Assembly (NCBI RefSeq): GCF_000012845.1
Contig: NC_009615.1
Span: 3,058,501 to 3,122,500 of the forward strand
Direction: 5' to 3'
Length of the DNA stretch: 64,000 bases
Origin: Parabacteroides distasonis ATCC 8503
Lineage (GTDB): Bacteria; Bacteroidota; Bacteroidia; Bacteroidales; Tannerellaceae
Positions 1-8,898 of the stretch are shown piece after piece. The notes beneath the pieces were generated by a model. It had not been told where the DNA came from. It was given only the letters and a program-made list of their open reading frames with translations, and did no database searches. Every line of letters starts with the position of its first letter. Within the stretch, counting starts at the first letter, position 1. The translations under genes were made by a program, and so were the position numbers.

Positions 1-65
1 TTTTCACGACATAAAATTCCTTCAAGATACTTGATATAACGGTAATATTATGACCTTCAAAAAAC

Positions 66-117
66 ACGTACGTCTTTTTCCGGAAACATGTACATGTTTT
101 TTCAAAAAGACGTACGT
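66..117. repeat. nested palindrome upstream of Rpn gene (site A)
   Basis: Two perfectly complementary 14-bp arms (66-79, ACGTACGTCTTTTT, and 104-117) enclose a perfect 16-bp palindrome at 84-99 (AAACATGTACATGTTT). The same arm-palindrome-arm layout with related ACGTACGT cores recurs at 26846-26911 and 57011-57072. It lies 85 bp before the start codon of the Rpn-family gene at 203. It could be a cruciform or hairpin recombination target, a binding site, or a transcript structure. It has no clean U-tract, so an ordinary terminator is unlikely. Confidence 0.85.
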
Positions 118-202
118 ATTTATTTTTAAAAGCGTATCTTTACCGCAAGAGATGGAAAAAGAACCATCCCTTTCATATTAATCACTAAAACCTATAAGCA
201 CT

Positions 203-1024
203 ATGGGAAAATTTATCAATCCCTTCACCGATTTCGGCTTTCACCGGATATTCGGACAGGAGGTACACAAGGAGTTACTAATCGATTTCCTGAACCAATT
301 GTTCTTCGGAGAGCACGACATCGAGGACATCACGTTCCTTAACCCGATTCAGACCCCCGAGACGCTGGACGACAGGGGAATCGTTTTTGACGTGCATTGC
401 AAGGATAGCAACGGAAACCTGTTCGTGGTTGAGATGCAAACCGGCGCACAACCCTATTTCCACGACAGGGGACTGTACTATTTGGCGAGGGCCATCAGTA
501 ACCAAGGACAAAAAGGGAAGGACTGGAAATTCGCGTTACAACCCGTATACGGGGTATTCCTACTTAATTACAAGATGGACGTGAACTCAAAGTTCCGGAC
601 CGATGTTATATTGGCGGACCGGGAAACCGGAAGGATGTTCAGCGACAGGATACGGCAAGTCTATCTCGAGCTGCCTTACTTCCAAAAAGAACCGGACGAG
701 TGCGAGAACGATTTTGAACGTTGGATTTATTTATTGAAGCATATGGACACTTTAGAGAGAATGCCGTTCAAGGCAAAAAAGGCGGTCTTCGATAAGTTGC
801 TAGAAGTAGCCGACGTGGCAAACCTCAGCAAGGAAGAACGCATACAATACGACGAGGCCCTGAAACGATACAGGGATTATAAGAATACGATCGATTACGC
901 AGAGGAGAAAGGGATATTGAAAGGGAAAGAATCTACGGCCCGTAACATGAAAGCCGAGGGAATCGCACCTCTCATCATCCAAAAATGTACAGGGCTCTCC
1001 CTTGAGGATATAGAGAAACTATAA
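203..1024 (+). CDS. Rpn-family PD-(D/E)XK nuclease / putative transposase
   Basis: This 273-residue protein belongs to the recombination-promoting nuclease family, described as DNA endonucleases that promote RecA-independent recombination. The conserved opening (MGKFINPFTDFGF) and a PD-(D/E)XK core are visible: Asp63 in VFDVH, then Glu77 and Gln79 in VVEMQ. The C-terminal tail is charged and short (KGILKGKES) and ends in a small LSLEDIEKL module shared with the paralogue at 57192. About 40 bp around the start codon are nearly identical between the two copies. The nested palindrome at 66-117 lies just upstream. The gene looks intact; target and biological role are unknown. Confidence 0.9.
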   Translation: MGKFINPFTDFGFHRIFGQEVHKELLIDFLNQLFFGEHDIEDITFLNPIQTPETLDDRGIVFDVHCKDSNGNLFVVEMQTGAQPYFHDRGLYYLARAISNQGQKGKDWKFALQPVYGVFLLNYKMDVNSKFRTDVILADRETGRMFSDRIRQVYLELPYFQKEPDECENDFERWIYLLKHMDTLERMPFKAKKAVFDKLLEVADVANLSKEERIQYDEALKRYRDYKNTIDYAEEKGILKGKESTARNMKAEGIAPLIIQKCTGLSLEDIEKL

Positions 1025-1031
1025 AAATAAA

Positions 1032-1094
1032 CCCTCCAGCCCTATTCTCGCTAACCGAATGGTTAGAAGAACAAAGGCTGGAGGGCTTGTTTAA
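1032..1094. terminator. bidirectional terminator between the Rpn gene and pepD
   Basis: A 10-bp GC-rich stem (CCCTCCAGCC at 1032-1041 with its complement at 1076-1085) has an inner CTAACC/GGTTAG stem and is followed by a T-rich run. It sits between the stops of two convergent genes, so it probably ends transcription from both sides. Confidence 0.75.
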
Positions 1095-1115
1095 TATCTA
1101 TAAGGAAAGAGATCC

Positions 1116-2570
1116 TTAGATTCTCTCCAATGTAGCTGTAATAAACTCCCAGATCTTCTGTACGGAATGAATATTCACTCGCTCATCCGGTGAGTGCGGA
1201 TATTCCAAATCCGGTCCGATAGAAACCATATCCATATCCGGATAAGCACCTTGGATGATACCGCATTCCAATCCGGCATGCATCACCTTCACCTCAGGTT
1301 CCTTACCAAATAAATCCAGATAGGTAGATTTCATCAAGTTCAAGATCGGGGAATTGATATTAGGCTGCCAGCCATTATAATGACCGGACTCCTCCACCTT
1401 AGCCCCTGCCAAAGCGAATACACTTTCCAGACTTGAGCAAACAGAATCCCTGCGAGACTCGGATGAGCTACGCACCAAGATCTTCACCTCGATCAACTCA
1501 TCAGATGTCTTCACGATCGCCAAGTTAGAGGAAGACTCAACCGTACCCGGGAAATCATGCAACATGCTAATCACACCATTCTGGCAACCCTCGATCGCAT
1601 TGATCAAATCATCCTGTATCTCCTCCGGAATCAACGTAGACGGCAATTCAACCATCTCCGCGACGAAATCGATCTGATCCTCCACACCCATATACTCCGT
1701 ACGGAACATATCTTGGTAATCAGCCACTAGCTCCCAAAGAGACTCCACGTTATCACCCGGAATCGTTATCACGGCAAAAGCCTCACGAGGGATAGCGTTA
1801 GGCAAGGAACCACCCGCCACAGAGGACAAGCGAGCGCCATAATCACAAACCGCCTCTTTCAAGAAACGGAAGATCAACTTATTCGCATTCGCACGCCCTA
1901 AATGAATATCCACACCGGAATGGCCACCTTTCAAGCCAGACAAGCTAACCTTGACAGCCACGTCACCTTCCGGAATATAAGTATCCTCCTTAAATTGGAA
2001 AGAGACATTCACGTTAGCGCCACCCGCGCAACCTACGAACAACTCCCCTTCCTTCTCGGAATCACAATTCAATAAAATATCACCCTGTAAGAAATGCGGC
2101 TTCAAGCCGAAAGCGCCGTCCATTCCCTGTTCCTCATCAATCGTAAACAGGGCCTCGATCGGTCCGTGACGCAAGCTATTGTCCGCCAACACGGCCATCG
2201 CCAGAGCGGCGCCCATGCCATTGTCCGCCCCCAAAGTCGTCTCACGGGCCGTCACCCAATCACCGTCTATGTAAGCGTCGATCGGATCTTTCTCGAAATC
2301 ATGCTTTACGGAAGAGTTTTTTTGGGGAACCATATCCAGATGAGACTGCAATGTCACGGTCTTACGACCTTCCATTCCGGGCGTGGCCGGCTTACGGATC
2401 AATACGTTACCCACCTCATCTTGCAGGGTTTCCAGTCCCAATCCTTTACCAAAGGATATCATAAAACGGGTTACTGCCTCCATATGTCCGGTCGGACGGG
2501 GGATTTGCGTAAGGTCATAAAAATAACCCCATACATGCTTCGGAGATAGATCTTTGATTTCTGCTGACAT
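1116..2570 (-). CDS. pepD: aminoacyl-histidine dipeptidase (M20/PepD)
   Basis: This 484-residue cytosolic metallopeptidase should cleave Xaa-His and other dipeptides. M20 metal-site motifs are clear: HLDMVPQ, LGADNGMGAA, the catalytic pair in DEEQGMDGA, CDSEKEGE, and a late HAGLECG segment. The length matches PepD, and the lid/dimerisation domain lies roughly between residues 200 and 400 (GLKGGHSGVDIHLGRANAN). It follows the flippase-like gene on the same strand with about 50 bp between them, so they may be co-transcribed. Family assignment is firm; exact substrate preference cannot be read. Confidence 0.93.
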   Translation of the reverse strand: MSAEIKDLSPKHVWGYFYDLTQIPRPTGHMEAVTRFMISFGKGLGLETLQDEVGNVLIRKPATPGMEGRKTVTLQSHLDMVPQKNSSVKHDFEKDPIDAYIDGDWVTARETTLGADNGMGAALAMAVLADNSLRHGPIEALFTIDEEQGMDGAFGLKPHFLQGDILLNCDSEKEGELFVGCAGGANVNVSFQFKEDTYIPEGDVAVKVSLSGLKGGHSGVDIHLGRANANKLIFRFLKEAVCDYGARLSSVAGGSLPNAIPREAFAVITIPGDNVESLWELVADYQDMFRTEYMGVEDQIDFVAEMVELPSTLIPEEIQDDLINAIEGCQNGVISMLHDFPGTVESSSNLAIVKTSDELIEVKILVRSSSESRRDSVCSSLESVFALAGAKVEESGHYNGWQPNINSPILNLMKSTYLDLFGKEPEVKVMHAGLECGIIQGAYPDMDMVSIGPDLEYPHSPDERVNIHSVQKIWEFITATLERI

Positions 2571-2620
2571 AGATGTTAATAATTTAGTTCAGTTCATATT
2601 TAATACATATCTTGTATTCA

Positions 2621-3634
2621 TCACGAAACAGCGACCGGAGCCTCTTTGTTCTCCCGGTTGGTGAGCGGCAAAGCCACCACGCCGAATAATCCGCACAATC
2701 CAGTCCATACCGTCTGTACCGTATGAACGACCAAGGCGAACGCCGCCGCATCATTCTCGTTCACGCCAAAACAAACCAAGGTAGCGATCACCATGAAATG
2801 CCACGGTCCGATACCGCCTTGAACAGGCACCGCCACGCCGATACTACTCATCGTAAACGTGATCAGCCCGACCACGATACCCAAGTCCTTGGTAAAGTCG
2901 AAAGCATAGAACGTTATATAAAAGTAACAGAAATAACCTCCCCAAATCAATAACGTCTCTATCACGAAACGCATCTTATGCTCCATGTACCAGATACTCT
3001 TCATACCGGTCCATATATTCTTCAACATGCCTTTGGCTTTCTGTACCAGCGTAAAGTTACTCATATAAGTGAATACAAACCAAATTACAGCGACAAAAAT
3101 TATCACCGCCACGTAAATCCATATCGAATTAAACATGGATTGGAACCCTTCGAGCAAAGCCGGGTTCTTGGCGAAGAAACTCGTAAAGAAGCTTATATTA
3201 AATATGAATATCATCAAGGTTATCAAACCGACCATGATCGTATCGCTCACACGGTCGATCAACAAGGTACCTAAAAGCTTGGTAAACGAGATCTTATCGT
3301 ATTTCGTGATCATGCCGCAACGCCATACCTCGCCGACACGGGGCAATACCAGATTCACCGCGTAATTACCCAACACGGCGTAAATCACGTTACTCATCTT
3401 GAAACGCTCGCCCAAGGAACTGATCAGCAATCCCCACCGTAAACCACGGACGATATTGGCGAACAAGCCGAACAGTAAAGAAACCAGAATAATATCATAA
3501 CGAACCCCCTCCTTGACTACTCGCCAAATCTCAGTGATATCCATTTTCCGATACAAAAACCAAAGGAGTAAACAGCCGAAGGCTAAAGGTAGAATTATCT
3601 TCAGAAACGTACGTAGAATGCTCTTAAAATCCAT
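2621..3634 (-). CDS. flippase-like / lysylphosphatidylglycerol synthetase TM-domain protein
   Basis: This 337-residue polytopic membrane protein has about eight hydrophobic segments and belongs to the UPF0104/COG0392 family (the membrane part of MprF-like proteins). The family signature region GLRWGLLISSLGERF with a following NYAVNLVLPRVGEVWR is present, as is VPVQGGIGPWHF near residue 270. No soluble aminoacyl-transferase domain is attached, so it is not a full MprF. It is divergent to rsmA, sharing the 3635-3729 spacer. A lipid or polyprenyl flippase role is inferred from the family only. Confidence 0.82.
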   Translation of the reverse strand: MDFKSILRTFLKIILPLAFGCLLLWFLYRKMDITEIWRVVKEGVRYDIILVSLLFGLFANIVRGLRWGLLISSLGERFKMSNVIYAVLGNYAVNLVLPRVGEVWRCGMITKYDKISFTKLLGTLLIDRVSDTIMVGLITLMIFIFNISFFTSFFAKNPALLEGFQSMFNSIWIYVAVIIFVAVIWFVFTYMSNFTLVQKAKGMLKNIWTGMKSIWYMEHKMRFVIETLLIWGGYFCYFYITFYAFDFTKDLGIVVGLITFTMSSIGVAVPVQGGIGPWHFMVIATLVCFGVNENDAAAFALVVHTVQTVWTGLCGLFGVVALPLTNRENKEAPVAVS

Positions 3635-3664
3635 TAGGTATAGGGAACTTTAAATTATTTATTG

Positions 3665-3672
3665 TACTTTTG
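3665..3672 (+). promoter_or_regulatory. Bacteroidetes -7 element for rsmA
   Basis: TACTTTTG matches the TAnnTTTG -7 consensus 58 bp before the rsmA start. No convincing TTG lies 19-20 bp upstream, so only half of the promoter is supported. Confidence 0.5.
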
Positions 3673-3729
3673 TGCATCCGCAAAGATAAGCATAATATTT
3701 AAAAACAAACACATTACACCGAAAAGTGG

Positions 3730-4530
3730 ATGAGATTAGTTAAGCCAAAAAAAGCATTAGGGCAACATTTCCTAAAGGATCTGCAAATAGCACAGCGCAT
3801 TGCGGACACACTCGATACTTTCAAATCCTTGCCGGTCTTGGAAATCGGACCGGGAATGGGAGTCCTTACCCAGTTCTTGCTGGAGGCGGGACATGATTTG
3901 ACCGTTGTCGAGTTGGACATGGAATCCGTAGATTACCTGAACCAGAATTTCCCCGATCTGAAAGGACGTATCATCGCCGAGGATTTCCTGAAATTGGATC
4001 TCTCGAAGCTATTTCCGGGGCAGTTTTGTGTGATCGGTAATTATCCCTATAATATCTCCAGCCAGATATTCTTCAAAGTCCTCGATTATAAGGACCAGAT
4101 TCCCTGCTGCTCGGGGATGTTACAAAAAGAGGTAGCGGAACGCCTAGCGGCAGGTCCCGGTAGCAAGACGTACGGAATCTTGAGCGTATTGCTTCAAGCT
4201 TGGTACGACGTGGAATACCTCTTTACTGTCAGTGAGAAAGTATTCGATCCGCCTCCAAAGGTGAAAAGCGCCGTATTGAAAATGACTCGTAACGACCGCA
4301 AGGAGCTGGGATGCGACGAGAAGTTATTCAAGACCGTAGTAAAGACCTCATTCAACCAACGAAGAAAAACGCTTCGTAATTCCATGAAACCCCTATTGGG
4401 TAAAGATTGCCCGGATTACGCCTTGCCGATATTCGACAAGCGCCCGGAACAGTTATCCATGGAGCAATTCGTGGAACTGACCTTGATCAGCCAAAAGCAT
4501 CTGGAGAAGCAGGCTGGTGATGTCCTATAA
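3730..4530 (+). CDS. rsmA: 16S rRNA dimethyladenosine transferase (RsmA/KsgA)
   Basis: This enzyme dimethylates two adjacent adenosines in the 3' terminal hairpin of 16S rRNA using S-adenosylmethionine. At 266 residues it has the usual length. The N-terminal KALGQHFLKD signature, the SAM-binding EIGPGMGVLTQFLL loop, and the catalytic NYPYNISSQIFF motif are all present, followed by the C-terminal helical domain (SFNQRRKTLRNSMKPLL). It is followed 15 bp later by mgtE on the same strand, so the two are probably one transcript. Confidence 0.97.
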   Translation: MRLVKPKKALGQHFLKDLQIAQRIADTLDTFKSLPVLEIGPGMGVLTQFLLEAGHDLTVVELDMESVDYLNQNFPDLKGRIIAEDFLKLDLSKLFPGQFCVIGNYPYNISSQIFFKVLDYKDQIPCCSGMLQKEVAERLAAGPGSKTYGILSVLLQAWYDVEYLFTVSEKVFDPPPKVKSAVLKMTRNDRKELGCDEKLFKTVVKTSFNQRRKTLRNSMKPLLGKDCPDYALPIFDKRPEQLSMEQFVELTLISQKHLEKQAGDVL

Positions 4531-4545
4531 TAATATAAGAGTCCA

Positions 4546-5892
4546 ATGATCGAACTGACGAAAGATTACATCGAGAACCTGAAAAGCATCATCGAGGCCA
4601 AAGATGACGCGAAGGCACAGGAGGTACTTCATGAACTGTATCCTGCCGATATAGCCGAGCTTTATCAAGAACTGAACTTGCAAGAGGCCATTTATCTCTA
4701 TCTATTGATGGATGGCGACAAAGCGGCGGATGTATTGATGGAGTTGGATGAGGAAGACCGTCATAAGTTATTGAAGGAACTTCCCAATGAGCTTATCGCC
4801 AAGCGTTTCGTCGATAACATGGAAACGGATGATGCCGTTGACTTGATGCGTGAGTTGGACGAGGATACCCAAGAGGAGATCCTTTCGCATATCGAGGACG
4901 TAGAACAGGCCGGTGATATCGTGGACTTGTTGAAATACGACGAGGACACCGCCGGCGGTTTGATGGGTACCGAGATGATCGTGGTGAACGAGAATTGGAG
5001 TATGCCCAAATGTATCGACGAGATGCGCAAGCAAGCGGAGGAGATGAGCGAGATCTATTATGTATATGTAGTGGACGACGACGAGCGCTTGAAAGGCGTG
5101 CTCCCCTTGCAGAAACTGATTACCCACCCATCCGTCTCCAAGATCAAGCATGTCATGAAAAAAGACCCGATCTCCGTTCGCGACAGCGACAGTATCGAGG
5201 AGGTTACGGAGACGATCGAGAAATACGACTTGGTAGCCTTGCCCGTAGTCGATAGTATCGGACGTCTGGTAGGACGTATCACGATCGATGACGTTATGGA
5301 TGAGGTACGCGAGCAACACGAGCGTGATTACCAGTTGGCATCCGGTATCTCGCAAGACGTGGAAACCTCGGATAATGTATTCACCCAAACCGCCGCCCGC
5401 CTACCTTGGCTGCTGATCGGCATGATCGGAGGATTGGGAAACTCCGTTATCCTCGGTGGTTTCGAGAGCAGTTTCGCCACTAACCCGAAGATGGCGCTAT
5501 TTATCCCGCTGATCGGTGGTACCGGTGGAAACGTAGGCATACAATCTTCCGCTATCGTGGTACAAGGCTTGGCAAACAATACCTTGAAGGAAGGGAATAT
5601 CGTACCGCAAATCCTAAAAGAGTCCGTAGTTTCGTTAATCAATGCCAGCATTATCAGTCTGGTCGTGTTCATTTACAACTTCTTCATGCTGGGAGACCGG
5701 GGGATTACGGCCTCCGTATCTTTAAGCCTATTCGCCGTCGTAATGTTCGCCAGTATATTCGGCACGTTAGTTCCCATGACCTTAGATAAGATGAAGATAG
5801 ATCCGGCCTTGGCGACCGGGCCGTTTATCACCATTACCAACGATATTATCGGTATGATGATTTATATGTTCATTACTTCCGCGTTAGCTTGA
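4546..5892 (+). CDS. mgtE: magnesium transporter MgtE
   Basis: This 448-residue Mg2+ channel/transporter has the standard layout: an acidic N-terminal superhelical domain (residues 1-130, repeated ELDEEDRHKLLKEL-like segments), two CBS domains (about 135-255, with MGTEMIVV, VLPLQKL and GRLVGRITIDDV), and a C-terminal bundle of five membrane helices carrying GGTGGNVGIQSSAIVVQGLA. The acidic cytoplasmic domains sense internal Mg2+ in this family. It sits 15 bp downstream of rsmA. A REP-like hairpin follows its stop codon. Confidence 0.95.
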   Translation: MIELTKDYIENLKSIIEAKDDAKAQEVLHELYPADIAELYQELNLQEAIYLYLLMDGDKAADVLMELDEEDRHKLLKELPNELIAKRFVDNMETDDAVDLMRELDEDTQEEILSHIEDVEQAGDIVDLLKYDEDTAGGLMGTEMIVVNENWSMPKCIDEMRKQAEEMSEIYYVYVVDDDERLKGVLPLQKLITHPSVSKIKHVMKKDPISVRDSDSIEEVTETIEKYDLVALPVVDSIGRLVGRITIDDVMDEVREQHERDYQLASGISQDVETSDNVFTQTAARLPWLLIGMIGGLGNSVILGGFESSFATNPKMALFIPLIGGTGGNVGIQSSAIVVQGLANNTLKEGNIVPQILKESVVSLINASIISLVVFIYNFFMLGDRGITASVSLSLFAVVMFASIFGTLVPMTLDKMKIDPALATGPFITITNDIIGMMIYMFITSALA

Positions 5893-5901
5893 TACCACGG
5901 G

Positions 5902-5918
5902 GGGACGGACGCCGTCCC
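5902..5918. repeat. REP-like palindrome after mgtE
   Basis: Seven-bp arms (GGGACGG / CCGTCCC) with a 3-nt loop are followed by TAC. It is a short member of a dispersed palindrome group (GACGxxx..xxxCGTC, often bounded by GTAGA/TCTAC) also found at 26356, 30645, 32050 and 63333. It may double as the mgtE terminator. Confidence 0.6.
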
Positions 5919-5933
5919 TACAATGTTAAAATA

Positions 5934-5974
5934 ATATGTTATAGAACATATCTACGAAATAGCTGTTATCTTTG
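5934..5974 (+). promoter_or_regulatory. lrgAB promoter with overlapping dyad
   Basis: TATCTTTG at 5967-5974 fits the -7 consensus 29 bp before the lrgA-like start. An 18-bp dyad at 5934-5951 (ATATGTT-ATAG-AACATAT) covers the place where the -33 element should be. A dyad in that position is typical of an operator, but no regulator gene is adjacent. The promoter half is fairly secure; the operator role is inferred. Confidence 0.55.
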
Positions 5975-6003
5975 TAGCGGTTATCAAAAAAGGTAGAAAA
6001 ACT

Positions 6004-6342
6004 ATGCTAACAGAAGCATTTTACATTCTCTTCTTCTATTTCACGGGAGAGTTTATCAGCTACTTTATCGACGGTTTCATACCGGGTAGCGTAATTGGGA
6101 TGGTGCTATTATTTTTAGCCCTCGCGTTCAAGAAAGTAAAACCTGAAAAGGTGAAACGTCTTTCCACGGTTCTTACCCAAAACATGGGATTATTCTTCGT
6201 TCCAGCTGGTGTAGGGCTTATGAATTCCTTCGGGATCATCTCCGAGTATTGGGCAGTCCTGCTGATCGCTTCCGTAGTAAGTACAATTTTAGTCATCGCC
6301 AGCGTAGCGTTGGTGCAACAAAAACTGGAAAAGGGGAAATAG
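6004..6342 (+). CDS. CidA/LrgA-family membrane protein
   Basis: This 112-residue holin-like protein has about four membrane helices and the family pattern of a short FTGEFISYFIDGFIPGSVIGMVLLFLAL opening (read as two segments) and NMGLFFVPAGVGLMNSFG in the middle. CidA/LrgA proteins act with CidB/LrgB in the inner membrane; they have been linked to control of murein hydrolases and, in some organisms, to export of pyruvate or glycolate. The LrgB partner starts 4 bp after its stop codon, which confirms the pairing. The substrate in this organism is unknown. Confidence 0.88.
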   Translation: MLTEAFYILFFYFTGEFISYFIDGFIPGSVIGMVLLFLALAFKKVKPEKVKRLSTVLTQNMGLFFVPAGVGLMNSFGIISEYWAVLLIASVVSTILVIASVALVQQKLEKGK

Positions 6343-6345
6343 ACC

Positions 6346-7050
6346 ATGGATAATCTGGCGCATTCCGAGATTTTCGCTCTTACCTTGGTAATTGGTACCT
6401 ACCTGACTTCCTTGGCTCTTTACAAGAAAGTCCATATCAGTCTTTTGCATCCTTTGCTTACGACCATCTTCGTGATTATCGTGGTACTGGAAGTCCTAGG
6501 CATTCAATATGAGTCGTTCCAGCAAAGCAGTCATTTGATCCATTTTATGCTGGGGCCTTCCGTAGTGGCCCTTGGCTATGTGTTATATGAGCAAATCCAA
6601 TATCTAAAGGGAAATGTCGTTTCGATCTTGACTTCCGTATTTGTCGGGGCCATTGTCGGAATCGTAAGCGTAATCATCATCGGTAAATTGATGGGAGCCG
6701 ACCAAGCGTTGATCGCCACGCTCCAACCGAAATCCGTCACCACCCCGATCGCTATGGGGATAGCGGAGAAAGCGGGCGGCATACCTTCACTTACCGCCGT
6801 CATCGTCGTAGCGGTAGGAATCTTTGGCAGTATAGTGGGCCCTATCGTGATGAGGGTACTGGGAATAGATAGCCATATCGCTAAAGGACTGGCGTTAGGG
6901 GCTTCCTCCCATGGAGTAGGAACAGCAGCGGCCATTCAAATCGGGGCCATCGAAGGAGCATTAAGCGGACTGGCGATTGGCTTGATGGGTATCATGACAG
7001 CGGTCTTGGTTCCGGTTATTCGGTTGATTTGCAACTATTTTTCCATATAA
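6346..7050 (+). CDS. LrgB/CidB-family membrane protein
   Basis: This 234-residue polytopic protein pairs with the LrgA-like protein immediately upstream (4-bp gap, same operon). Family hallmarks are LQPKSVTTPIAMGIAEKAGGIPSLTA split across residues 126-150 and the ASSHGVGTAAAIQIGAIEGALSGLA region near 188-210, with about six to eight membrane helices. Plant and bacterial relatives include PLGG1, a glycolate/glycerate transporter. The next gene, efp, has its own promoter, so the operon probably ends here. Confidence 0.9.
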   Translation: MDNLAHSEIFALTLVIGTYLTSLALYKKVHISLLHPLLTTIFVIIVVLEVLGIQYESFQQSSHLIHFMLGPSVVALGYVLYEQIQYLKGNVVSILTSVFVGAIVGIVSVIIIGKLMGADQALIATLQPKSVTTPIAMGIAEKAGGIPSLTAVIVVAVGIFGSIVGPIVMRVLGIDSHIAKGLALGASSHGVGTAAAIQIGAIEGALSGLAIGLMGIMTAVLVPVIRLICNYFSI

Positions 7051-7063
7051 ATACGCAAAACTT

Positions 7064-7095
7064 TTTGCTACTTTAGCAGGAATGTACTACTTTTG
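7064..7095 (+). promoter_or_regulatory. efp promoter
   Basis: TTTG (7064-7067), a 20-bp spacer, and TACTTTTG (7088-7095) match the Bacteroidetes -33/-7 consensus very well. The implied start site gives a leader of about 50 nt before efp. Confidence 0.78.
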
Positions 7096-7149
7096 CCCCC
7101 GAAAATCGTTAAGGATTACTCTATAACATTATAAATAAAGAAAATAAAT

Positions 7150-7716
7150 ATGATCAATTCACAAGACATTAAGAAAGGAACTTGTATCCGTTTGGACGGA
7201 AAACTCTATTTCTGCGTCGATTTCCTTCACGTAAAACCGGGTAAAGGTAATACCATCATGCGTACCACATTGAAAGATGTTGTAAAAGGCGGTCAGATCG
7301 AGCGTCGTTTCAATATCGGTGAGAAGTTGGAAGATGTACGCGTAGAACGTCGCCCGTATCAGTTCACTTATACGGAAGGCGAGCATTATCATTTCATGAA
7401 CCAAGAGACATTCGATGACGTGATCATCGACAAAAACTTGATCAACGGCGTTGATTTCATGAAAGAGGGAGAAATTGTAGACGTTGTTTCTGATGCATCT
7501 ACCGATACGGTTCTTTTCGCCGACATGCCTACAAAAGTTCAATTAAAAGTTACTTATACAGAACCGGGTATTAAAGGTGACACTGCTACTAACACCTTGA
7601 AACCGGCAACCGTAGAGACTGGTGCGGAAGTTCGCGTTCCGTTGTTCATCAACGAGGGCGAGGTTATCGAGATCAATACGACTGATGGTTCTTACGTAGG
7701 CCGTATCCGCGAGTAA
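7150..7716 (+). CDS. efp: translation elongation factor P
   Basis: This 188-residue protein relieves ribosome stalling at polyproline stretches. It has the three-domain EF-P layout: KOW-like domain I with the loop HVKPGKGNTIMRTTLKDV, whose Lys (GKGNT) is the position modified in many bacteria, an OB domain II, and the C-terminal OB domain III ending GSYVGRIRE. Codon use is biased to C/T-ending codons of highly expressed genes, like rpsA in this window. It has its own strong promoter and a terminator at 7740-7775. Confidence 0.96.
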   Translation: MINSQDIKKGTCIRLDGKLYFCVDFLHVKPGKGNTIMRTTLKDVVKGGQIERRFNIGEKLEDVRVERRPYQFTYTEGEHYHFMNQETFDDVIIDKNLINGVDFMKEGEIVDVVSDASTDTVLFADMPTKVQLKVTYTEPGIKGDTATNTLKPATVETGAEVRVPLFINEGEVIEINTTDGSYVGRIRE

Positions 7717-7739
7717 TCCGGGTCTTGTCAAAATATACG

Positions 7740-7775
7740 GTTCCCGCTTGATAAGCAGGCGGGAACTATTTTTTT
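7740..7775 (+). terminator. efp terminator
   Basis: A perfect 8-bp stem (GTTCCCGC at 7740-7747 with its complement at 7759-7766) is followed by a T-rich tract ending in seven T residues. It is a strong intrinsic terminator 23 bp after the efp stop. Confidence 0.85.
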
Positions 7776-7801
7776 AACCAAATCATAAACCTTTCCCGAC
7801 T

Positions 7802-8509
7802 ATGAAAGAAAAGACAGGAAAACTTTCCATCAAGGAATGGGCCGAAGAAGACAGGCCCCGTGAGAAAATGCTTCAAAAAGGCGCTTCCGTATTAAGCGAT
7901 GCCGAATTGATCGCCATACTGATCGGATCCGGCAACAATGAGGAGACGGCCGTACAACTCTCTCAACGGATACTTCACTCCGTAAACAACAATCTGAATA
8001 CATTGGGTAAACGTTCCATCAAAGAATTAACTTCCGGCTTTAAAGGTATCGGAGAGGCGAAGGCGGTCACGATCTGCGCCGCTATGGAACTAGGGAAACG
8101 GCGGGAAACCTCAGAGGCGTCTCCTCAAGATGCTATCCGAAGCAGCAAAGACTCCTATCTCCTATTCCGTACCCAACTATGCGATTTACCTTATGAGGAA
8201 CTCTGGATCGCTCTAACCAATCCATTAAATAAGGTGATACAAAAGGTAAAAATCAGTCAGGGCGGAGTAAACCAGACTTCCGTGGATATCCGTTTGGTAT
8301 TAAAAGCGGCGATCAACGCCTTGGCCTCCGGTATAATCCTATGCCATAATCATCCATCCGGTAGCCTCCGCCCCAGTACGCACGACGATGCCTTGACCGA
8401 GCGTATCCAAAAGGCGGCGAAGCTGATGGATATTAGGATACTGGACCATATCATCCTGTCCGATAGCGGCTATTATAGCTATGCAGACGAAGGAAGGCTG
8501 ATCCGGTGA
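7802..8509 (+). CDS. radC: RadC-family JAB/MPN protein
   Basis: This 235-residue protein has an N-terminal UPF0758 helix-hairpin-helix region (LIAILIGSGNNEETAVQLS, then FKGIGEAKAVTICAAMELG) and a C-terminal JAB metal-site motif HNHPSGSLRPSTHDDALT. RadC was once linked to DNA repair in E. coli; that role is disputed and the activity is uncertain. It overlaps by 4 bp with a GTG-started extension of the next frame, but the probable start of the next gene is 72 bp further on. Confidence 0.9.
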   Translation: MKEKTGKLSIKEWAEEDRPREKMLQKGASVLSDAELIAILIGSGNNEETAVQLSQRILHSVNNNLNTLGKRSIKELTSGFKGIGEAKAVTICAAMELGKRRETSEASPQDAIRSSKDSYLLFRTQLCDLPYEELWIALTNPLNKVIQKVKISQGGVNQTSVDIRLVLKAAINALASGIILCHNHPSGSLRPSTHDDALTERIQKAAKLMDIRILDHIILSDSGYYSYADEGRLIR

Positions 8510-8580
8510 AACAAATTCTCTTTTCCCCCGGTTTAGTATATAGAAGTATTAATGTATATTCGCGTATAAAACAAAAGAAG

Positions 8581-8898
8581 ATGAACAACGAATTTCTCCA
8601 AACAGAAGAAGCGATCGTCGCTATGCTGAAGACGGTATACGACCCGGAAATACCCGTAAACGTATACGATCTTGGGCTTATATATAAGGTAGATATCGAT
8701 GAGGAAAAAAATGTACGCATCGATATGACCCTCACCGCCCCGAACTGTCCGGCGGCCGATTTCATATTGGAAGATGTCCGTATGAAGGTAGAAGCGGTCG
8801 ATGGGGTGAACAATGTAGAGGTAAACCTCGTCTTCGAGCCGGAATGGGACAAGGACATGATGACGGAGGAGGCTAAACTGGAATTAGGTTTTCTATGA
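8581..8898 (+). CDS. SufT-like MIP18 (DUF59) iron-sulfur assembly protein
   Basis: This protein of about 105 residues belongs to the DUF59/MIP18 family (SufT/PaaD/Fam96), which helps deliver Fe-S clusters to apo-proteins. The signature VYDPEIPVNVYDLGLIYKV and the later MTLTAPNCPAADFI cysteine segment are present. The start is placed at the ATG at 8581, which gives the canonical N-terminus; an in-frame GTG at 8506 would add 25 residues without family similarity. Its stop overlaps the lpxH start by 4 bp, so the two are translationally coupled. Confidence 0.88.
   Translation: MNNEFLQTEEAIVAMLKTVYDPEIPVNVYDLGLIYKVDIDEEKNVRIDMTLTAPNCPAADFILEDVRMKVEAVDGVNNVEVNLVFEPEWDKDMMTEEAKLELGFL

Noticed and set aside
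66..117. Plain intrinsic terminator
   Set aside because: The arms are A/T-rich at the ends with three nested elements and no U-tract; the same structure is upstream of another Rpn gene, not after a gene.
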